Origin: Pseudomonadota bacterium
GTDB lineage: Bacteria > Pseudomonadota > Gammaproteobacteria > Burkholderiales > Rhodocyclaceae
Assembly: GCA_018240785.1 (NCBI GenBank)
Contig: JAFEFC010000036.1
Coordinates: 62,001 to 126,000 of the forward strand
Direction of reading: 5' to 3'
DNA length: 64,000 nt
Made by a program: the position numbers and the translations under genes. Shown here piece after piece: positions 42,105 through 52,581 of this stretch; the first letter of the stretch is position 1, and every line of letters starts with the position of its first letter. The notes beneath the pieces were generated by a model. That model was not told the DNA's origin. It saw only the letters and a list, made by a program, of their open reading frames with translations, and ran no database searches.

Positions 42105-42335
42105 ATGGGTTCATTCAGCATCTGGCACTGGCTGATCGTGCTGGTCATCGTCATGCTGGTGTTCGGGACGAAGAAGCTGCGCAACATCGGATCGGATCTC
42201 GGTGGCGCGGTGAAGGGCTTCAAGGAAGGCATGCGCGAGGGTGATGCCGCTGCGGGTTCGACGCAGCAGAAGATCTCCGGCGACGGCCAGACCATCGAGG
42301 GCGAGGCGCGCGAAAAGGTCGACAAGACCTCCTGA
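42105..42335 (+). CDS. tatA: Sec-independent protein translocase TatA
   Basis: Forms the size-adaptable channel of the twin-arginine translocation system. The 76-residue protein has an N-terminal helix ([20 protein letters not shown]) followed by an amphipathic helix and a charged tail. AAGGAGAG precedes the start. First gene of tatABC. Confidence 0.94.
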   Translation: MGSFSIWHWLIVLVIVMLVFGTKKLRNIGSDLGGAVKGFKEGMREGDAAAGSTQQKISGDGQTIEGEAREKVDKTS

Positions 42336-42354
42336 GCGCCACGTCCGACACATC

Positions 42355-42378
42355 GAGGGGCGCCCGGTAGCGAGCGCC
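42355..42378. terminator. GC hairpin between tatA and tatB (possible attenuator)
   Basis: GGGGCGC (42355-42361) pairs with GCGCCCC (42372-42378), followed by TTCGTTTT. It could reduce read-through from tatA into tatBC, which would fit the higher amounts of TatA needed, but the U-tract is imperfect. Confidence 0.5.
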
Positions 42379-42424
42379 CCTTCGTTTTCGCGTCTGCCCT
42401 GGCAGGCGCGAGTTCGGAAACAAC

Positions 42425-42868
42425 ATGTTCGATTTCGGCTTTTCGGAACTCGTCGTCATCGGCATTGTGATGCTGATCGTCGTCGGCCCTGAGCGCCTGC
42501 CCAAGGTGGCGCGCACGGCAGGTCATCTTCTCGGGCGGCTGCAGCGCTACGTATCGGACGTGAAGTCCGACATCCAGCGCGAGATGCAGCTCGAGGAGCT
42601 GAAGAAACTCCAAGAGCAGGTCAGGCAGCAGGCGCAGACGATCGAGAATTCGGTGCGTGCCCAGGTGGCCACTGTCGAGGGCGAAGTGAGTCGCGCCGGC
42701 GAGGAATTGCGCGCACTGGAGGCCGCAGCCACGGGTGCGGCTACTGCCCCCGGCGCGGTGCCGGCCGAGGGCGCAGCGGCGCCTGCCAGCGCCCAGCTCG
42801 AGTTGGGGCTGCCGTCGTCGCAGCCATCGTCGTCATCCAACACCCCGAATCAGGCGGACAAGGCATGA
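42425..42868 (+). CDS. tatB: Sec-independent protein translocase TatB
   Basis: TatB forms the twin-arginine signal receptor with TatC. The 147-residue protein starts MFDFGFSELVVIGIVMLIVVGPERLPKVAR, has a coiled amphipathic region (LQRYVSDVKSDIQREMQLEELKKLQEQ) and an Ala/Ser/Pro-rich tail. It overlaps tatC by four bases. Confidence 0.94.
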   Translation: MFDFGFSELVVIGIVMLIVVGPERLPKVARTAGHLLGRLQRYVSDVKSDIQREMQLEELKKLQEQVRQQAQTIENSVRAQVATVEGEVSRAGEELRALEAAATGAATAPGAVPAEGAAAPASAQLELGLPSSQPSSSSNTPNQADKA

Positions 42869-43641
42869 CCGACCAGCAGGAAAGCTTCATTGCCCATCTC
42901 ATGGAGCTGCGTGATCGCCTGCTTCGCGCGCTCGTTGCGGTGGGGGTCGTCTTCGTCTGCCTGATGCCGTGGGCGGGCGACATCTACGACATCCTCGCCA
43001 AGCCGATGATGGCGACCTTGCCTACTGGAACGCACATGATCGCGACCGGGGTGGTGACCCCTTTCTTCGTGCCGGTGAAAGTCACGATGATGGTTGCCTT
43101 CGTGCTCGCGCTGCCTGTGGTGCTGTATCAGGCCTGGGCTTTCATCGCGCCCGGCCTTTACGCCCATGAGCGCCGGCTGGCGGTGCCGCTGGTGATCGGC
43201 AGCAGCGCACTCTTCGTGCTGGGCATGGCGTTCTGCTACTTCTTCGTATTCGGCACGGTGTTCAAGTTCATCGCCGAGTTCGCGCCCAAGAGCATCGTCC
43301 CGGCGCCGGACATCGAGCAGTACCTGTCCTTCGTGATGTCCATGTTCATCGCCTTCGGCATCACCTTCGAAGTGCCGGTGATCGTGATCCTGCTGGTCAA
43401 GACCGGTCTTGTCGAGGTGGCCAAGCTGAAGGAAGTCCGGCCTTACGTGATCGTCGGTGCCTTCGTGGTCGCCGCCATCGTCACACCGCCGGACGTCGTC
43501 TCGCAGTGCATGCTGGCCGTGCCGATGTGCCTGCTCTACGAGCTGGGTATCCTGCTTGCGAGAATGGTGTCTCGCCCAGTGGCGAGCGGGGACGGCAATG
43601 CGCTCGTGGTGCCGGATTCGGACTCTGCGGATCGGCAATAA
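42865..43641 (+). CDS. tatC: Sec-independent protein translocase TatC
   Basis: Six-helix membrane protein that recognises twin-arginine signal peptides. The 258-residue protein opens with SFIAHLMELRDRLLRALVAVG, has KVTMMVAFVLALPVVLYQ and a C-terminal PPDVVSQCMLAVPMCLLYELG. It ends three bases from the converging protease gene, with no terminator between them. Confidence 0.95.
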   Translation: MTDQQESFIAHLMELRDRLLRALVAVGVVFVCLMPWAGDIYDILAKPMMATLPTGTHMIATGVVTPFFVPVKVTMMVAFVLALPVVLYQAWAFIAPGLYAHERRLAVPLVIGSSALFVLGMAFCYFFVFGTVFKFIAEFAPKSIVPAPDIEQYLSFVMSMFIAFGITFEVPVIVILLVKTGLVEVAKLKEVRPYVIVGAFVVAAIVTPPDVVSQCMLAVPMCLLYELGILLARMVSRPVASGDGNALVVPDSDSADRQ

Positions 43642-43644
43642 CAC

Positions 43645-44814
<1,170 letters not shown>

Positions 44815-44891
44815 AATGGCGGGCGATTGGAGAAAGTCTCTGGCATCGCGCACATGCGCGGCGCCGCGTGCAAGAACGGAGTGAGGAAATC

Positions 44892-45647
44892 ATGCAACTC
44901 AGGGAGCTGCACGAGCATCTCGACGCACTGCTGGAAGCCTCAAGGCTCAAGGATTATTGCCCAAACGGTCTGCAAGTGGAAGGTCGCGCGGACGTGCGCA
45001 GGGTGCTGTGCGGCGTGACCGCCAGCCAGGCTCTGGTCGATCTCGCGGTGAGCGGGGAGTACGACGCCGTGCTGGTGCATCACGGTTATTTCTGGCGCGG
45101 CGAGGACGGCCGCATCACCGGTCTGCGCAAGCGGCGCCTGCAGGCCCTCCTTTCGCATGACATCAGCCTGATCGCCTACCATCTCCCGCTCGACGCTCAT
45201 CCCGAACTGGGCAACAACGCGCAGCTTGCACGCGTCATGGGCTGGAGCGGTGAGGGGCGTTTCGCCGACCAGGACCTGGGCTGGATCGGCCGCCCCGCAG
45301 CGCAGCCGGGTGCCGAAACCGCCGCCTGCCTGGCGCGCTCGATCGCCGCGCGCCTGGGGCGCGAACCCCTGCTGATTGGCGATGGGGCGCGCGCCGTGCA
45401 TCGGGTCGCGTGGTGCACCGGTGCGGCGCAGGGCTATTTCGAGCAGGCGATCGCCGCTGGTGCCGATCTCTATGTGTCCGGCGAGATCTCCGAGCAGACG
45501 GTCCATCTCGCGCTCGAATCCGGCGTGCCCTACATCGCTGCCGGGCACCACGCCACCGAGCGCTACGGCGTGCGCGCGCTCGCCCACCACCTGCGCGAGG
45601 TCTGCCAGATCGACGCAGACTTCGTCGATCTGCCCAACCCGGTTTGA
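44892..45647 (+). CDS. Nif3-like dinuclear metal-centre protein (YbgI family)
   Basis: A 251-residue member of the Nif3/YbgI family, hexameric proteins with a two-metal site; GTP cyclohydrolase-like activity has been suggested for relatives. Metal ligands are visible in VLVHHGYFWRGED, IAYHLPLDAHPELGNN and GHHATERYG. ATG 44892 has GAGTGAGG upstream. It converges on the FimV-like gene with only seven bases between their stops. Confidence 0.9.
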   Translation: MQLRELHEHLDALLEASRLKDYCPNGLQVEGRADVRRVLCGVTASQALVDLAVSGEYDAVLVHHGYFWRGEDGRITGLRKRRLQALLSHDISLIAYHLPLDAHPELGNNAQLARVMGWSGEGRFADQDLGWIGRPAAQPGAETAACLARSIAARLGREPLLIGDGARAVHRVAWCTGAAQGYFEQAIAAGADLYVSGEISEQTVHLALESGVPYIAAGHHATERYGVRALAHHLREVCQIDADFVDLPNPV

Positions 45648-45654
45648 CCTTGTC

Positions 45655-47622
45655 CTATTCGACGGCGTCGGCCACCTTCATCGCATAGGAGCGGTAAGGG
45701 CCGAACTCCTGCTCCAGCACCCCCTCCAGCACGAGTAGGTCGTCGATCACCACGAATGGGAGGCCTTGCCGCGAGCCGTCGCGGTTGTCGCGCAGCAACT
45801 GCTGGATGTACGCCTGGCATTCGCGCGAACCCCACAGGGCCTGCAGCCGGGCGACGATGTGCGGCATGTTCTCGAGCGAAAGCGACGTGTTGCGCAAGGT
45901 GTCGTAGTTTTCCCAGCTCACCCGGCGCACGTTGAAGGTCTTGTTGAGCTGGCGCGACAACTCGTCGAATTCGCCGCGCAAGCCTGCCGCGCGATAGACG
46001 TCGAGCAGCTTCAGCCAGGGCGAGATGGCTTGGCGCGGATTGCCCTGGATGAATTCGGCGAGCGTGTCTGCCGCACCCTGCAAGCGACCAAAGCTCATCA
46101 TGATGTCGGCGAGTTCGACGGCGGACTTGTGATCCTCGGCAAGCTCCTGCGTGTCTGCGCGCGCCACCGCTGCAGATGGATGGGAGCGGGTAGCGTGAGC
46201 GGGCGACTCCCAGTCGATGCGCAACTCATCTGCGGGTGCCCCCGCCTGGGTGGTTGCGGCGCTGTGCAATGCCGTGCCACGCGCCGCCGCACTTGCCGTG
46301 TCCGCGGCCGCAATGGCGGGGGGTGCCGTCAGCGGGGGTGAAGTCCTCCGCGTTCCCGCGCTGCGGCCCGGTTGCGGCGAAGCGGCGGAGCCTTCGCTCG
46401 CAGCGCGCCGGCGCGACACCGCCGCGAGCACGAGCAGGGTCGCCAGCAGCAGTCCGCCGCCCAGCATCCAGTCGTGCCATGCGCGGCTCGCTGTCGCCTC
46501 GGGCTGGGAATCCGTGACATTCGTCGAGCCTGCAGTGTTCGCCAATTGCGGGGCGGTGGGCGTCGCAGGCGGCATGACCGGCGGGAGTGCGGCAAGTGCG
46601 CGCGTCCGCTGCTCGAGCTGGGCCTGGATCTGCTCCAGCTCCTTGATGCGCGTCAGCAATTCCATTTCGGCGACGATGCTGCGATCGATCGCTTCGGTCA
46701 GGTCGCGTTCGCGCCTGAGCGAGTCTTCGTGGCGGCGCCCAGCGGCGCTGCCCTGCGGCGGCACTGCTGCCGCTGCCGCGGCTTCGCGCCGGTCCGGCGC
46801 CACGACCACGCGATCGCTGGCGGTCGCCGCGGTGGGCTGCGAGGGGCGAGTGACCGCAGGGGCGGCGGTGGGGCTGGCCGGCTGCGGTGCGGTCTCGGCA
46901 CGGACAGGCCGCCGCTGCGCGGGTTCGGGCGCGACTGCGGCGGAAGGCGCGGCGACCCGGCGAAGGTCCGGAATCCGCACCGGCGTGCCGGGCGGCAGCT
47001 CTGTACGCTGCGATGCGGCGTCGGGGAACAGCTCCGGGTTGACTGCTGCCGTGGCGCGGACGAAACGCCGGCGCGCCGCTGCGTCGTCGGGGTAGAGCGC
47101 GCTGGCCAGGCTGGCGAGCGATTCGCCTGTCGCGGTCGACCAGGTGGTCGCATTGCTGCGGGCGGCGCGGACGCTGCCCGTTCGCGCCGCCTCGCGCGGC
47201 GCAGCGACGGGCGCGGCCGCGGGCAGCGTCGGATCGGCCCGATAGGGCAGCAGGGCAGTGTATTCGCGTCGCAACTGCGCGTCGCAGACGTTGGCGATGG
47301 CCAACCGGATCGCCGGCTCGTTGATCACCTGGCTGCTGCTGATGACGATGCGTGCCGCGGAGCCTCGCTCGACCGTGCTGATGCGTCCGCCCGTGAGCCA
47401 GGGAAGGTCGTGCGCAGCGTCCTCGGGGACGACGACGCGCAGGCAGCCCTGCAAGTCCTCGGCCGAGCCCGAAGCGATGCCGAATTCGGCACGGAACGGC
47501 GCGCCGATCGCCGACAGGGAGATGATCTCGCCCAGTGCGGCGGCGCTGGCGGACGCCCATGGGAGGGTGCTGGCAAAAAGGGCGGCAAGGGCCGCGGCGA
47601 TCGGGAACCGTCTTGTTTTCAT
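45655..47622 (-). CDS. FimV/HubP-like cell-envelope protein
   Basis: A 655-residue protein with a signal peptide, a FimV N-terminal domain (LGEIISLSAIGAPFRAEFGIASG), a LysM-like central part (residues about 165-225), long Pro/Ala linkers, a coiled coil (MELLTRIKELEQIQAQLEQR), a single membrane helix (LLATLLVLAAV, near residue 395) and a cytoplasmic helical domain with TPR-like LADIMMSFGRLQGAADTLAEF. FimV/HubP proteins organise polar structures and type IV pili. It is not adjacent to the pilus cluster at 16.7-26.7 kb. Some resemblance to smaller FimV-like paralogues is possible. Confidence 0.75.
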   Translation of the reverse strand: MKTRRFPIAAALAALFASTLPWASASAAALGEIISLSAIGAPFRAEFGIASGSAEDLQGCLRVVVPEDAAHDLPWLTGGRISTVERGSAARIVISSSQVINEPAIRLAIANVCDAQLRREYTALLPYRADPTLPAAAPVAAPREAARTGSVRAARSNATTWSTATGESLASLASALYPDDAAARRRFVRATAAVNPELFPDAASQRTELPPGTPVRIPDLRRVAAPSAAVAPEPAQRRPVRAETAPQPASPTAAPAVTRPSQPTAATASDRVVVAPDRREAAAAAAVPPQGSAAGRRHEDSLRRERDLTEAIDRSIVAEMELLTRIKELEQIQAQLEQRTRALAALPPVMPPATPTAPQLANTAGSTNVTDSQPEATASRAWHDWMLGGGLLLATLLVLAAVSRRRAASEGSAASPQPGRSAGTRRTSPPLTAPPAIAAADTASAAARGTALHSAATTQAGAPADELRIDWESPAHATRSHPSAAVARADTQELAEDHKSAVELADIMMSFGRLQGAADTLAEFIQGNPRQAISPWLKLLDVYRAAGLRGEFDELSRQLNKTFNVRRVSWENYDTLRNTSLSLENMPHIVARLQALWGSRECQAYIQQLLRDNRDGSRQGLPFVVIDDLLVLEGVLEQEFGPYRSYAMKVADAVE

Positions 47623-47826
47623 GCTCCGCTCGGCTGGCGGTGGTCGTCAGTCATGCAGCAGGTTTTATCAGACTATTCCAGCCGCTTCCAGCAATGACCG
47701 GGGACGGGTGCGACATTTATGGCGATCCGCAGCATGTTCCCGCCGAATCCACCTGAAAGCCGCTTGTCCGCGACGCCATTTGATCGGCTAACATCGCCTT
47801 GTTCCATACGCTGTCGTACGTCACCC

Positions 47827-48381
47827 ATGCCTCTTCCGCCCCCTCATTCTTCCCGACGTCGCGTTCATACGCGCCGCATCGAAGTCGAAGGCTTCCTGCG
47901 CGACGATGGGCTCTACGACCTGGAGGCGTCGCTGACCGACGTCAAGGACCAGGACTTTCCGATTTCATCCGGCCTTCGCCGTGCCGGCGACCCGGTGCAC
48001 CTGATGCGGGTGCGGGTCACGCTCGATGCGGAGTTCAACATCATCGATGCCGCGGCGTGTTCCGACTGGGTGCCGTATCCCGGGCAGTGCGACACGATCG
48101 GGCCGGCCTATCGCCAGATCATCGGTCTCAACCTGGTGCGCGGCTTTCGCCGCACGGTGGGGGAGATGTTCGCCGATGTTCGCGGCTGCACGCACTTGAG
48201 CGAGCTGCTGCTGTCGCTGCCTACCGCCGCGATCCAGACCTTCGTCAGCTTCCGGCGCGATGACGAGGAAACGGTGGCCAAGCCCTTCCAGCTCGATCGA
48301 TGCCATGCGCTCGAAACCTCGTCCGAGGCTGTCAGGCGCTACTACCCGAAGTGGTATCGCGCACCGCAGCGCGACGACTGA
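47827..48381 (+). CDS. DUF2889-domain protein
   Basis: A 184-residue cytoplasmic protein of a conserved uncharacterised family. It has VHTRRIEVEGFLRDDGLYDLEASLTD near the N-terminus and a central CDTIGPAYRQIIGLNLVRGFRRTV segment. ATG 47827 is chosen because conserved sequence starts shortly after it; the frame extends upstream over the intergenic region. No catalytic motif was recognised. It precedes sucC but is separated by 241 bp. Confidence 0.82.
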   Translation: MPLPPPHSSRRRVHTRRIEVEGFLRDDGLYDLEASLTDVKDQDFPISSGLRRAGDPVHLMRVRVTLDAEFNIIDAAACSDWVPYPGQCDTIGPAYRQIIGLNLVRGFRRTVGEMFADVRGCTHLSELLLSLPTAAIQTFVSFRRDDEETVAKPFQLDRCHALETSSEAVRRYYPKWYRAPQRDD

Positions 48382-48433
48382 GCTGCGGCAGGCGTCGCGC
48401 GCCATGCTCTGCATCAAGTTCGCCGTAATTATG

Positions 48434-48439
48434 TATAAT
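48434..48439 (+). promoter_or_regulatory. Candidate -10 box of sucCD
   Basis: A consensus TATAAT lies 184 bp before sucC in an AT-rich island (GTAATTATGTATAATTCTGA). No strong -35 box is visible. The transcript would have a long GC-rich leader (48446-48622) in which I recognised no known riboswitch. Confidence 0.5.
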
Positions 48440-48622
48440 TCTGAAGTCTTGGGGTAAGCACGTATTGCGCGTGACTTTTCCGGATACGAGGCCGGCTGGT
48501 TCCGGTCGGGGGCGGCGGCAGGCGGACGAGGGAGACGACGCCTGTCGCGGAGCGATGCTCCGAACCGTGCCATCAACCTGTTCGCGGCGGGAGGCCACCG
48601 CGACTTTGATCGAAGGGCAACC

Positions 48623-49783
48623 ATGAAGATTCATGAGTATCAGGCAAAGGAAGTACTGAGAAAATATGGCGTCGTCACGCCGCGCGGCATCCATTGCACC
48701 AGCGTCGACGACGCGATGAAGGCGGCCCAGGAACTCGGCGGCAAGATCTGGGTGGTGAAGGCCCAGATCCACGCCGGTGGCCGTGGCAAGGGCGGCGGCG
48801 TGAAGGTCGCCAAGTCGCTGGATGAAGTGCGTCAGTATGCATCCCAGATCCTCGGCATGCAGCTCGTGACCCACCAGACCGGTCCCGAGGGCCAGAAGGT
48901 GCGCAACCTGCTGATCGAGGAAGGCGCCGACATCCAGCACGAGTACTACGTCGCCGCATTGACCGACCGTGCCACGCAGAAGGTCGCGGTGATGGCCTCT
49001 TCCGAAGGTGGCATGGACATCGAGGAAGTTGCCCACAAGACGCCCGAGAAGATCATCAAGGTGTTCGTCGATCCGCTCGTCGGCCTCACCGATGCGCAGG
49101 CGCTCGAACTGGCGAAGGGCATCGGCATGCCGGAAGGTTCGATCGCGCAGGCAGTCGACACCCTCAAGAAGCTCTACACCTGCTACATGGAGACCGATGC
49201 CTCGCTGGCGGAAATCAACCCGCTGATCCATGAGGGCAACGGCACCGTGAAGGCGCTCGACGCCAAGTTCAACTTTGACTCCAACGCGCTCTACCGTCAC
49301 CCCGAGATCGTCGCCTACCGCGACCTCGATGAAGAGGATGCGGACGAGATCGAAGCCTCCAAGTTCGACCTCGCCTACATCAGCCTCGACGGCAACATCG
49401 GCTGCCTGGTGAACGGCGCCGGCCTGGCGATGGCCACCATGGACACGATCAAGCTGTTCGGCGCCGAGCCGGCCAACTTCCTCGACGTCGGCGGCGGCGC
49501 GACCACCGAGAAGGTCACCGAAGCCTTCAAGATCATGCTCAAGAACCCCAAGGTGAAGGGCATCCTGGTCAACATCTTCGGCGGCATCATGCGCTGCGAC
49601 ACCATCGCCACCGGCGTGGTCGCCGCGGCCAGGGAAGTGCATCTCTCCGTCCCGCTCGTGGTGCGCATGAAGGGCACCAACGAAGACCTCGGCAAGAAGA
49701 TCCTCGCCGAGTCGGGCCTGCCGATCATCACCGCCGACACCATGGCGGAAGCTGCGACCAAGATCGTCGCTGCGGTCAAGTAA
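48623..49783 (+). CDS. sucC: Succinyl-CoA synthetase beta subunit
   Basis: ADP- or GDP-forming subunit of the TCA-cycle enzyme converting succinyl-CoA to succinate. The 386-residue protein has an ATP-grasp domain ([34 protein letters not shown]) and the C-terminal CoA-ligase domain with [17 protein letters not shown] and INIFGGI-like [11 protein letters not shown]. Followed by sucD after 12 bp. Confidence 0.97.
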   Translation: MKIHEYQAKEVLRKYGVVTPRGIHCTSVDDAMKAAQELGGKIWVVKAQIHAGGRGKGGGVKVAKSLDEVRQYASQILGMQLVTHQTGPEGQKVRNLLIEEGADIQHEYYVAALTDRATQKVAVMASSEGGMDIEEVAHKTPEKIIKVFVDPLVGLTDAQALELAKGIGMPEGSIAQAVDTLKKLYTCYMETDASLAEINPLIHEGNGTVKALDAKFNFDSNALYRHPEIVAYRDLDEEDADEIEASKFDLAYISLDGNIGCLVNGAGLAMATMDTIKLFGAEPANFLDVGGGATTEKVTEAFKIMLKNPKVKGILVNIFGGIMRCDTIATGVVAAAREVHLSVPLVVRMKGTNEDLGKKILAESGLPIITADTMAEAATKIVAAVK

Positions 49784-49795
49784 GGAGAGTTGCGA

Positions 49796-50689
49796 ATGTC
49801 CATCCTGATCAACAAAGACACCAAGGTCATCACCCAGGGCATCACCGGCAAGACCGGCCAGTTTCACACCGAGAAGTGCCAGGAATACGCCAACGGCAAG
49901 AACTGCTTCGTCGCCGGGGTGAATCCCAAGAAGGCGGGCGAGAAGATCTTCGACATCCCCATCTACGCCTCGGTCAAGGAAGCCGCCGCCGACACCGGCG
50001 CCACCGTGTCGGTGATCTACGTGCCGCCCGCAGGCGCTGCCGACGCCATCTGGGAAGCCTGCGAGGCCGACCTCGACCTGGCGATCTGCATCACCGAAGG
50101 CATCCCGGTCCGCGACATGCTGGTCGTGCGCAACAAGATGAAGCAGAAAGTCGCCGCCGGCGGCAAGGAAACCCTGCTGCTCGGCCCGAACTGCCCCGGC
50201 CTGATCACGCCCGACGAGATCAAGATCGGCATCATGCCCGGCCACATCCACCGCAAGGGCCGCATCGGTGTCGTGTCGCGTTCCGGCACGCTGACCTATG
50301 AAGCCGTTGCGCAACTCACCGAGATCGGCCTCGGCCAGTCCTCGGCGGTCGGCATCGGCGGCGACCCGATCAACGGCCTCAAGCACATCGACGTGATGCG
50401 CATGTTCAACGACGATCCGGACACTGACGCGGTGATCATGATCGGCGAGATCGGCGGTCCGGACGAAGCCGAAGCCGCACAGTGGTGCAAGGCCAACATG
50501 AAGAAGCCGATCGTCGGCTTCATCGCCGGCGTCACCGCGCCGGCCGGCAAGCGCATGGGCCACGCCGGCGCGCTGATCTCCGGCGGCGCCGACACCGCCG
50601 ATGCCAAGCTCGCCATCATGGAAGAGTGCGGCTTCAAGGTGACGCGCAACCCGTCCGAAATGGGCAAGTTGCTGAAGACCCTGCTCTGA
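49796..50689 (+). CDS. sucD: Succinyl-CoA synthetase alpha subunit
   Basis: CoA-binding, phosphohistidine-forming subunit. The 297-residue protein contains [35 protein letters not shown] and the active His in [15 protein letters not shown] ... [13 protein letters not shown] 49796 follows TAAGGAGAG; a TTG two codons earlier is not needed. A strong terminator follows. Confidence 0.97.
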   Translation: MSILINKDTKVITQGITGKTGQFHTEKCQEYANGKNCFVAGVNPKKAGEKIFDIPIYASVKEAAADTGATVSVIYVPPAGAADAIWEACEADLDLAICITEGIPVRDMLVVRNKMKQKVAAGGKETLLLGPNCPGLITPDEIKIGIMPGHIHRKGRIGVVSRSGTLTYEAVAQLTEIGLGQSSAVGIGGDPINGLKHIDVMRMFNDDPDTDAVIMIGEIGGPDEAEAAQWCKANMKKPIVGFIAGVTAPAGKRMGHAGALISGGADTADAKLAIMEECGFKVTRNPSEMGKLLKTLL

Positions 50690-50713
50690 CCGGGCGCATG
50701 CCCCAGGCATCGA

Positions 50714-50741
50714 AAGCGCCGGGTGACCGGCGCTTTTTTTG
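50714..50741 (+). terminator. Intrinsic terminator of sucCD
   Basis: AAGCGCCGG (50714-50722) and CCGGCGCTT (50727-50735) form a perfect nine-pair stem with a GTGA loop, followed by a run of Ts to 50740. Confidence 0.93.
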
Positions 50742-50854
50742 TCCACGCCGGGCGAGGGGGCGCGCTAGAATTTGCTTGACAGACCGGAGGCCGGGCCCAG
50801 CCGGCAGTGAAAACATGTGCGCCCCCGGCGGGGGCGGATCGACGGGAATGCGCA

Positions 50855-51598
50855 ATGCCGAAGCTGATCCTCAGCATGGACGGGCTCGTGCTCAAGGAGA
50901 TCGTGCTCAACAAGGAGCGGACGTCCATCGGGCGCAAGGCGAATAATGACATCCAGATCGACAACCTGGCGATCAGCGGTCAGCACGCGGTGATCACCTG
51001 CATCCTCAACGACGCCTTCCTCGAAGACCAGAACAGCACCAATGGCACCTACGTCAATGGGCAGCCGGTCAAGAAGCATGTGCTGCACAACAACGACGTG
51101 GTCGAACTCGGCAAGTACCGGCTCAAGTACCTCGTCGACGCGACGCAGCCCGGCCTGTCGCCTTCGGAAATGGTCGAGACCTCGGCGCTGAAGCCTTTCG
51201 AGATGCTGCCCACCGCCACCGACGTGTCGCCTCCCGAGGGAAGGCCGGCCGCTGATGGTGCTGCGTTGCGCACCCAGGTGCTGGGGCCGGACGCGCTCGA
51301 GCACGCCGCGCAGACGGCCGTGCCGCGCACCGAGCGCATCGGCATGCTGCAAGTGTTGAGCGGCGCGAATGCCGGGCGCGAGCTCGAACTCGTGAAATCG
51401 CTCACCACGCTCGGCAAGCCCGGACGGCAGGTGGCTGTCATCACTCGCCGGGCGCAAGGGTACTTCATCACGCATGTCGAGGGCGCGGTGTTTCCGACGG
51501 TCAATGGCCGTGCGCTGGATGCCCAGGCGCACCCGCTCGATGATCATGACATCATCGACATTGCCGGCGTGAAGATGGAGTTCTTCTTCCGCCCGTGA
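50855..51598 (+). CDS. FHA-domain protein with a second degenerate FHA-like domain
   Basis: A 247-residue cytoplasmic protein. The N-terminal FHA domain (residues about 18-90) has the phosphothreonine-binding signature SIGRKANNDIQ...ISGQHAVI...NSTNGTYVNG. The C-terminal part (about 165-247: GRELELVKSLTTLGKPGRQ; FPTVNGRALD; HDIIDIAGVKMEFFF) looks like a second FHA fold without the Arg/Ser/His binding set. FHA proteins read Thr phosphorylation, but no Ser/Thr kinase gene is seen nearby. It precedes an MBL-fold gene and a GAF/GspE ATPase gene on the same strand. Confidence 0.85.
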   Translation: MPKLILSMDGLVLKEIVLNKERTSIGRKANNDIQIDNLAISGQHAVITCILNDAFLEDQNSTNGTYVNGQPVKKHVLHNNDVVELGKYRLKYLVDATQPGLSPSEMVETSALKPFEMLPTATDVSPPEGRPAADGAALRTQVLGPDALEHAAQTAVPRTERIGMLQVLSGANAGRELELVKSLTTLGKPGRQVAVITRRAQGYFITHVEGAVFPTVNGRALDAQAHPLDDHDIIDIAGVKMEFFFRP

Positions 51599-51726
51599 GG
51601 GCTGGAAGTCTCGTGATTTTTGGCACATCGATCACGTCGGGGCGGTGCTAAGGTCCCGCACTGGGTTGATCAACGCGGATCCAGGGAGGCCCGTACCCGG
51701 CACGCAGGCGCCGGCCGTGATCGTCT

Positions 51727-52494
51727 ATGAAGCTCAAGGTGCTTGGATGTAGCGGAGGGATAGGCGGGGCGCGCGCGCGCACCACGTCCTTCGTCGTCGA
51801 TGAGGACATCCTTGTCGACTGCGGCACGGGCGTGGGCGATCTGGAGCTCGACGCGCTGGCCGGCATCGACCACATCTTCATCTCGCACGCGCACCTCGAC
51901 CACATCGCCTCCCTTCCGATGCTGATCGACTCGGTGGGCGATGCCCGCGGAACGCCGATCGTGATCTATGCGACCGCCGAGACGATACGCATCCTGCATT
52001 CCCACATCTTCAACTGGCTGATCTGGCCTGATTTTTCATCCATCCCCGATCGCCATCGCCCCTTCCTCCGGTTCCAGTCGATTCGGCTCGGCGAGCCTGT
52101 GAGGCTGGGCAGGCGGCGCATCACCGCACTGCCGGCGCAACATACCGTGCCGGCAGTGTCGTTCTGCCTCGACAGTGGTTCGGGCCAGCTCTTCTATTCG
52201 GGTGACACCGGCTACTGCCCCGAGATGATCTCAGCGATCAATGCCCAGCCCGCGCTGCGGCACCTGATCATCGAGACTGCGTTTTCCGATGAGCAGCGCG
52301 GCCTCGCGCTGGCTTCGCGCCACCTTTGCCCCGGCATGGTTGCCCAGATGCTGTCCGAACTGCAGGTGACGCCCGAGGTGCATATCAGTCACCTCAAGCC
52401 GGGCCAGGGTGATCGCATCATGCAGCAGATCGCCGGGTACGAGCCGCGGCTGCAGGCGCGGCGCCTCGAGCAGGGGCAGGTGCTGGAGTTCTGA
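51727..52494 (+). CDS. Metallo-beta-lactamase-fold hydrolase, class II cyclic-nucleotide phosphodiesterase-like
   Basis: A 255-residue MBL-fold protein with the metal motif SHAHLDHIASLP, a second-site FYSGDTGYCP Asp and a late HISHLKPGQGD. The opening LKVLGCSGGIG...TTSFVVDEDILVDCGTG is like PDEase-II/RNase Z-type enzymes. It could hydrolyse a cyclic nucleotide or another phosphodiester; the substrate is not deducible. The position next to the FHA and GAF-ATPase genes hints at a signalling role. Confidence 0.75.
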   Translation: MKLKVLGCSGGIGGARARTTSFVVDEDILVDCGTGVGDLELDALAGIDHIFISHAHLDHIASLPMLIDSVGDARGTPIVIYATAETIRILHSHIFNWLIWPDFSSIPDRHRPFLRFQSIRLGEPVRLGRRRITALPAQHTVPAVSFCLDSGSGQLFYSGDTGYCPEMISAINAQPALRHLIIETAFSDEQRGLALASRHLCPGMVAQMLSELQVTPEVHISHLKPGQGDRIMQQIAGYEPRLQARRLEQGQVLEF

Positions 52495-52581
52495 AGCGCA
52501 GCCGTCCGATCCTCGCATGCGTCGCGCTTCGTCCGGGCTTAGAATCGGCCTTCCTTTCCATCGCGTTTGGGCACGGCAGCC

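Noticed and set aside
48332..50746. An 804-codon open frame on the minus strand across sucC and sucD
   Set aside because: It is fully antisense to two unmistakable TCA-cycle genes; the translation is His/Asp/Gly/Arg-rich without any family motif, as expected for a shadow frame in high-GC DNA.
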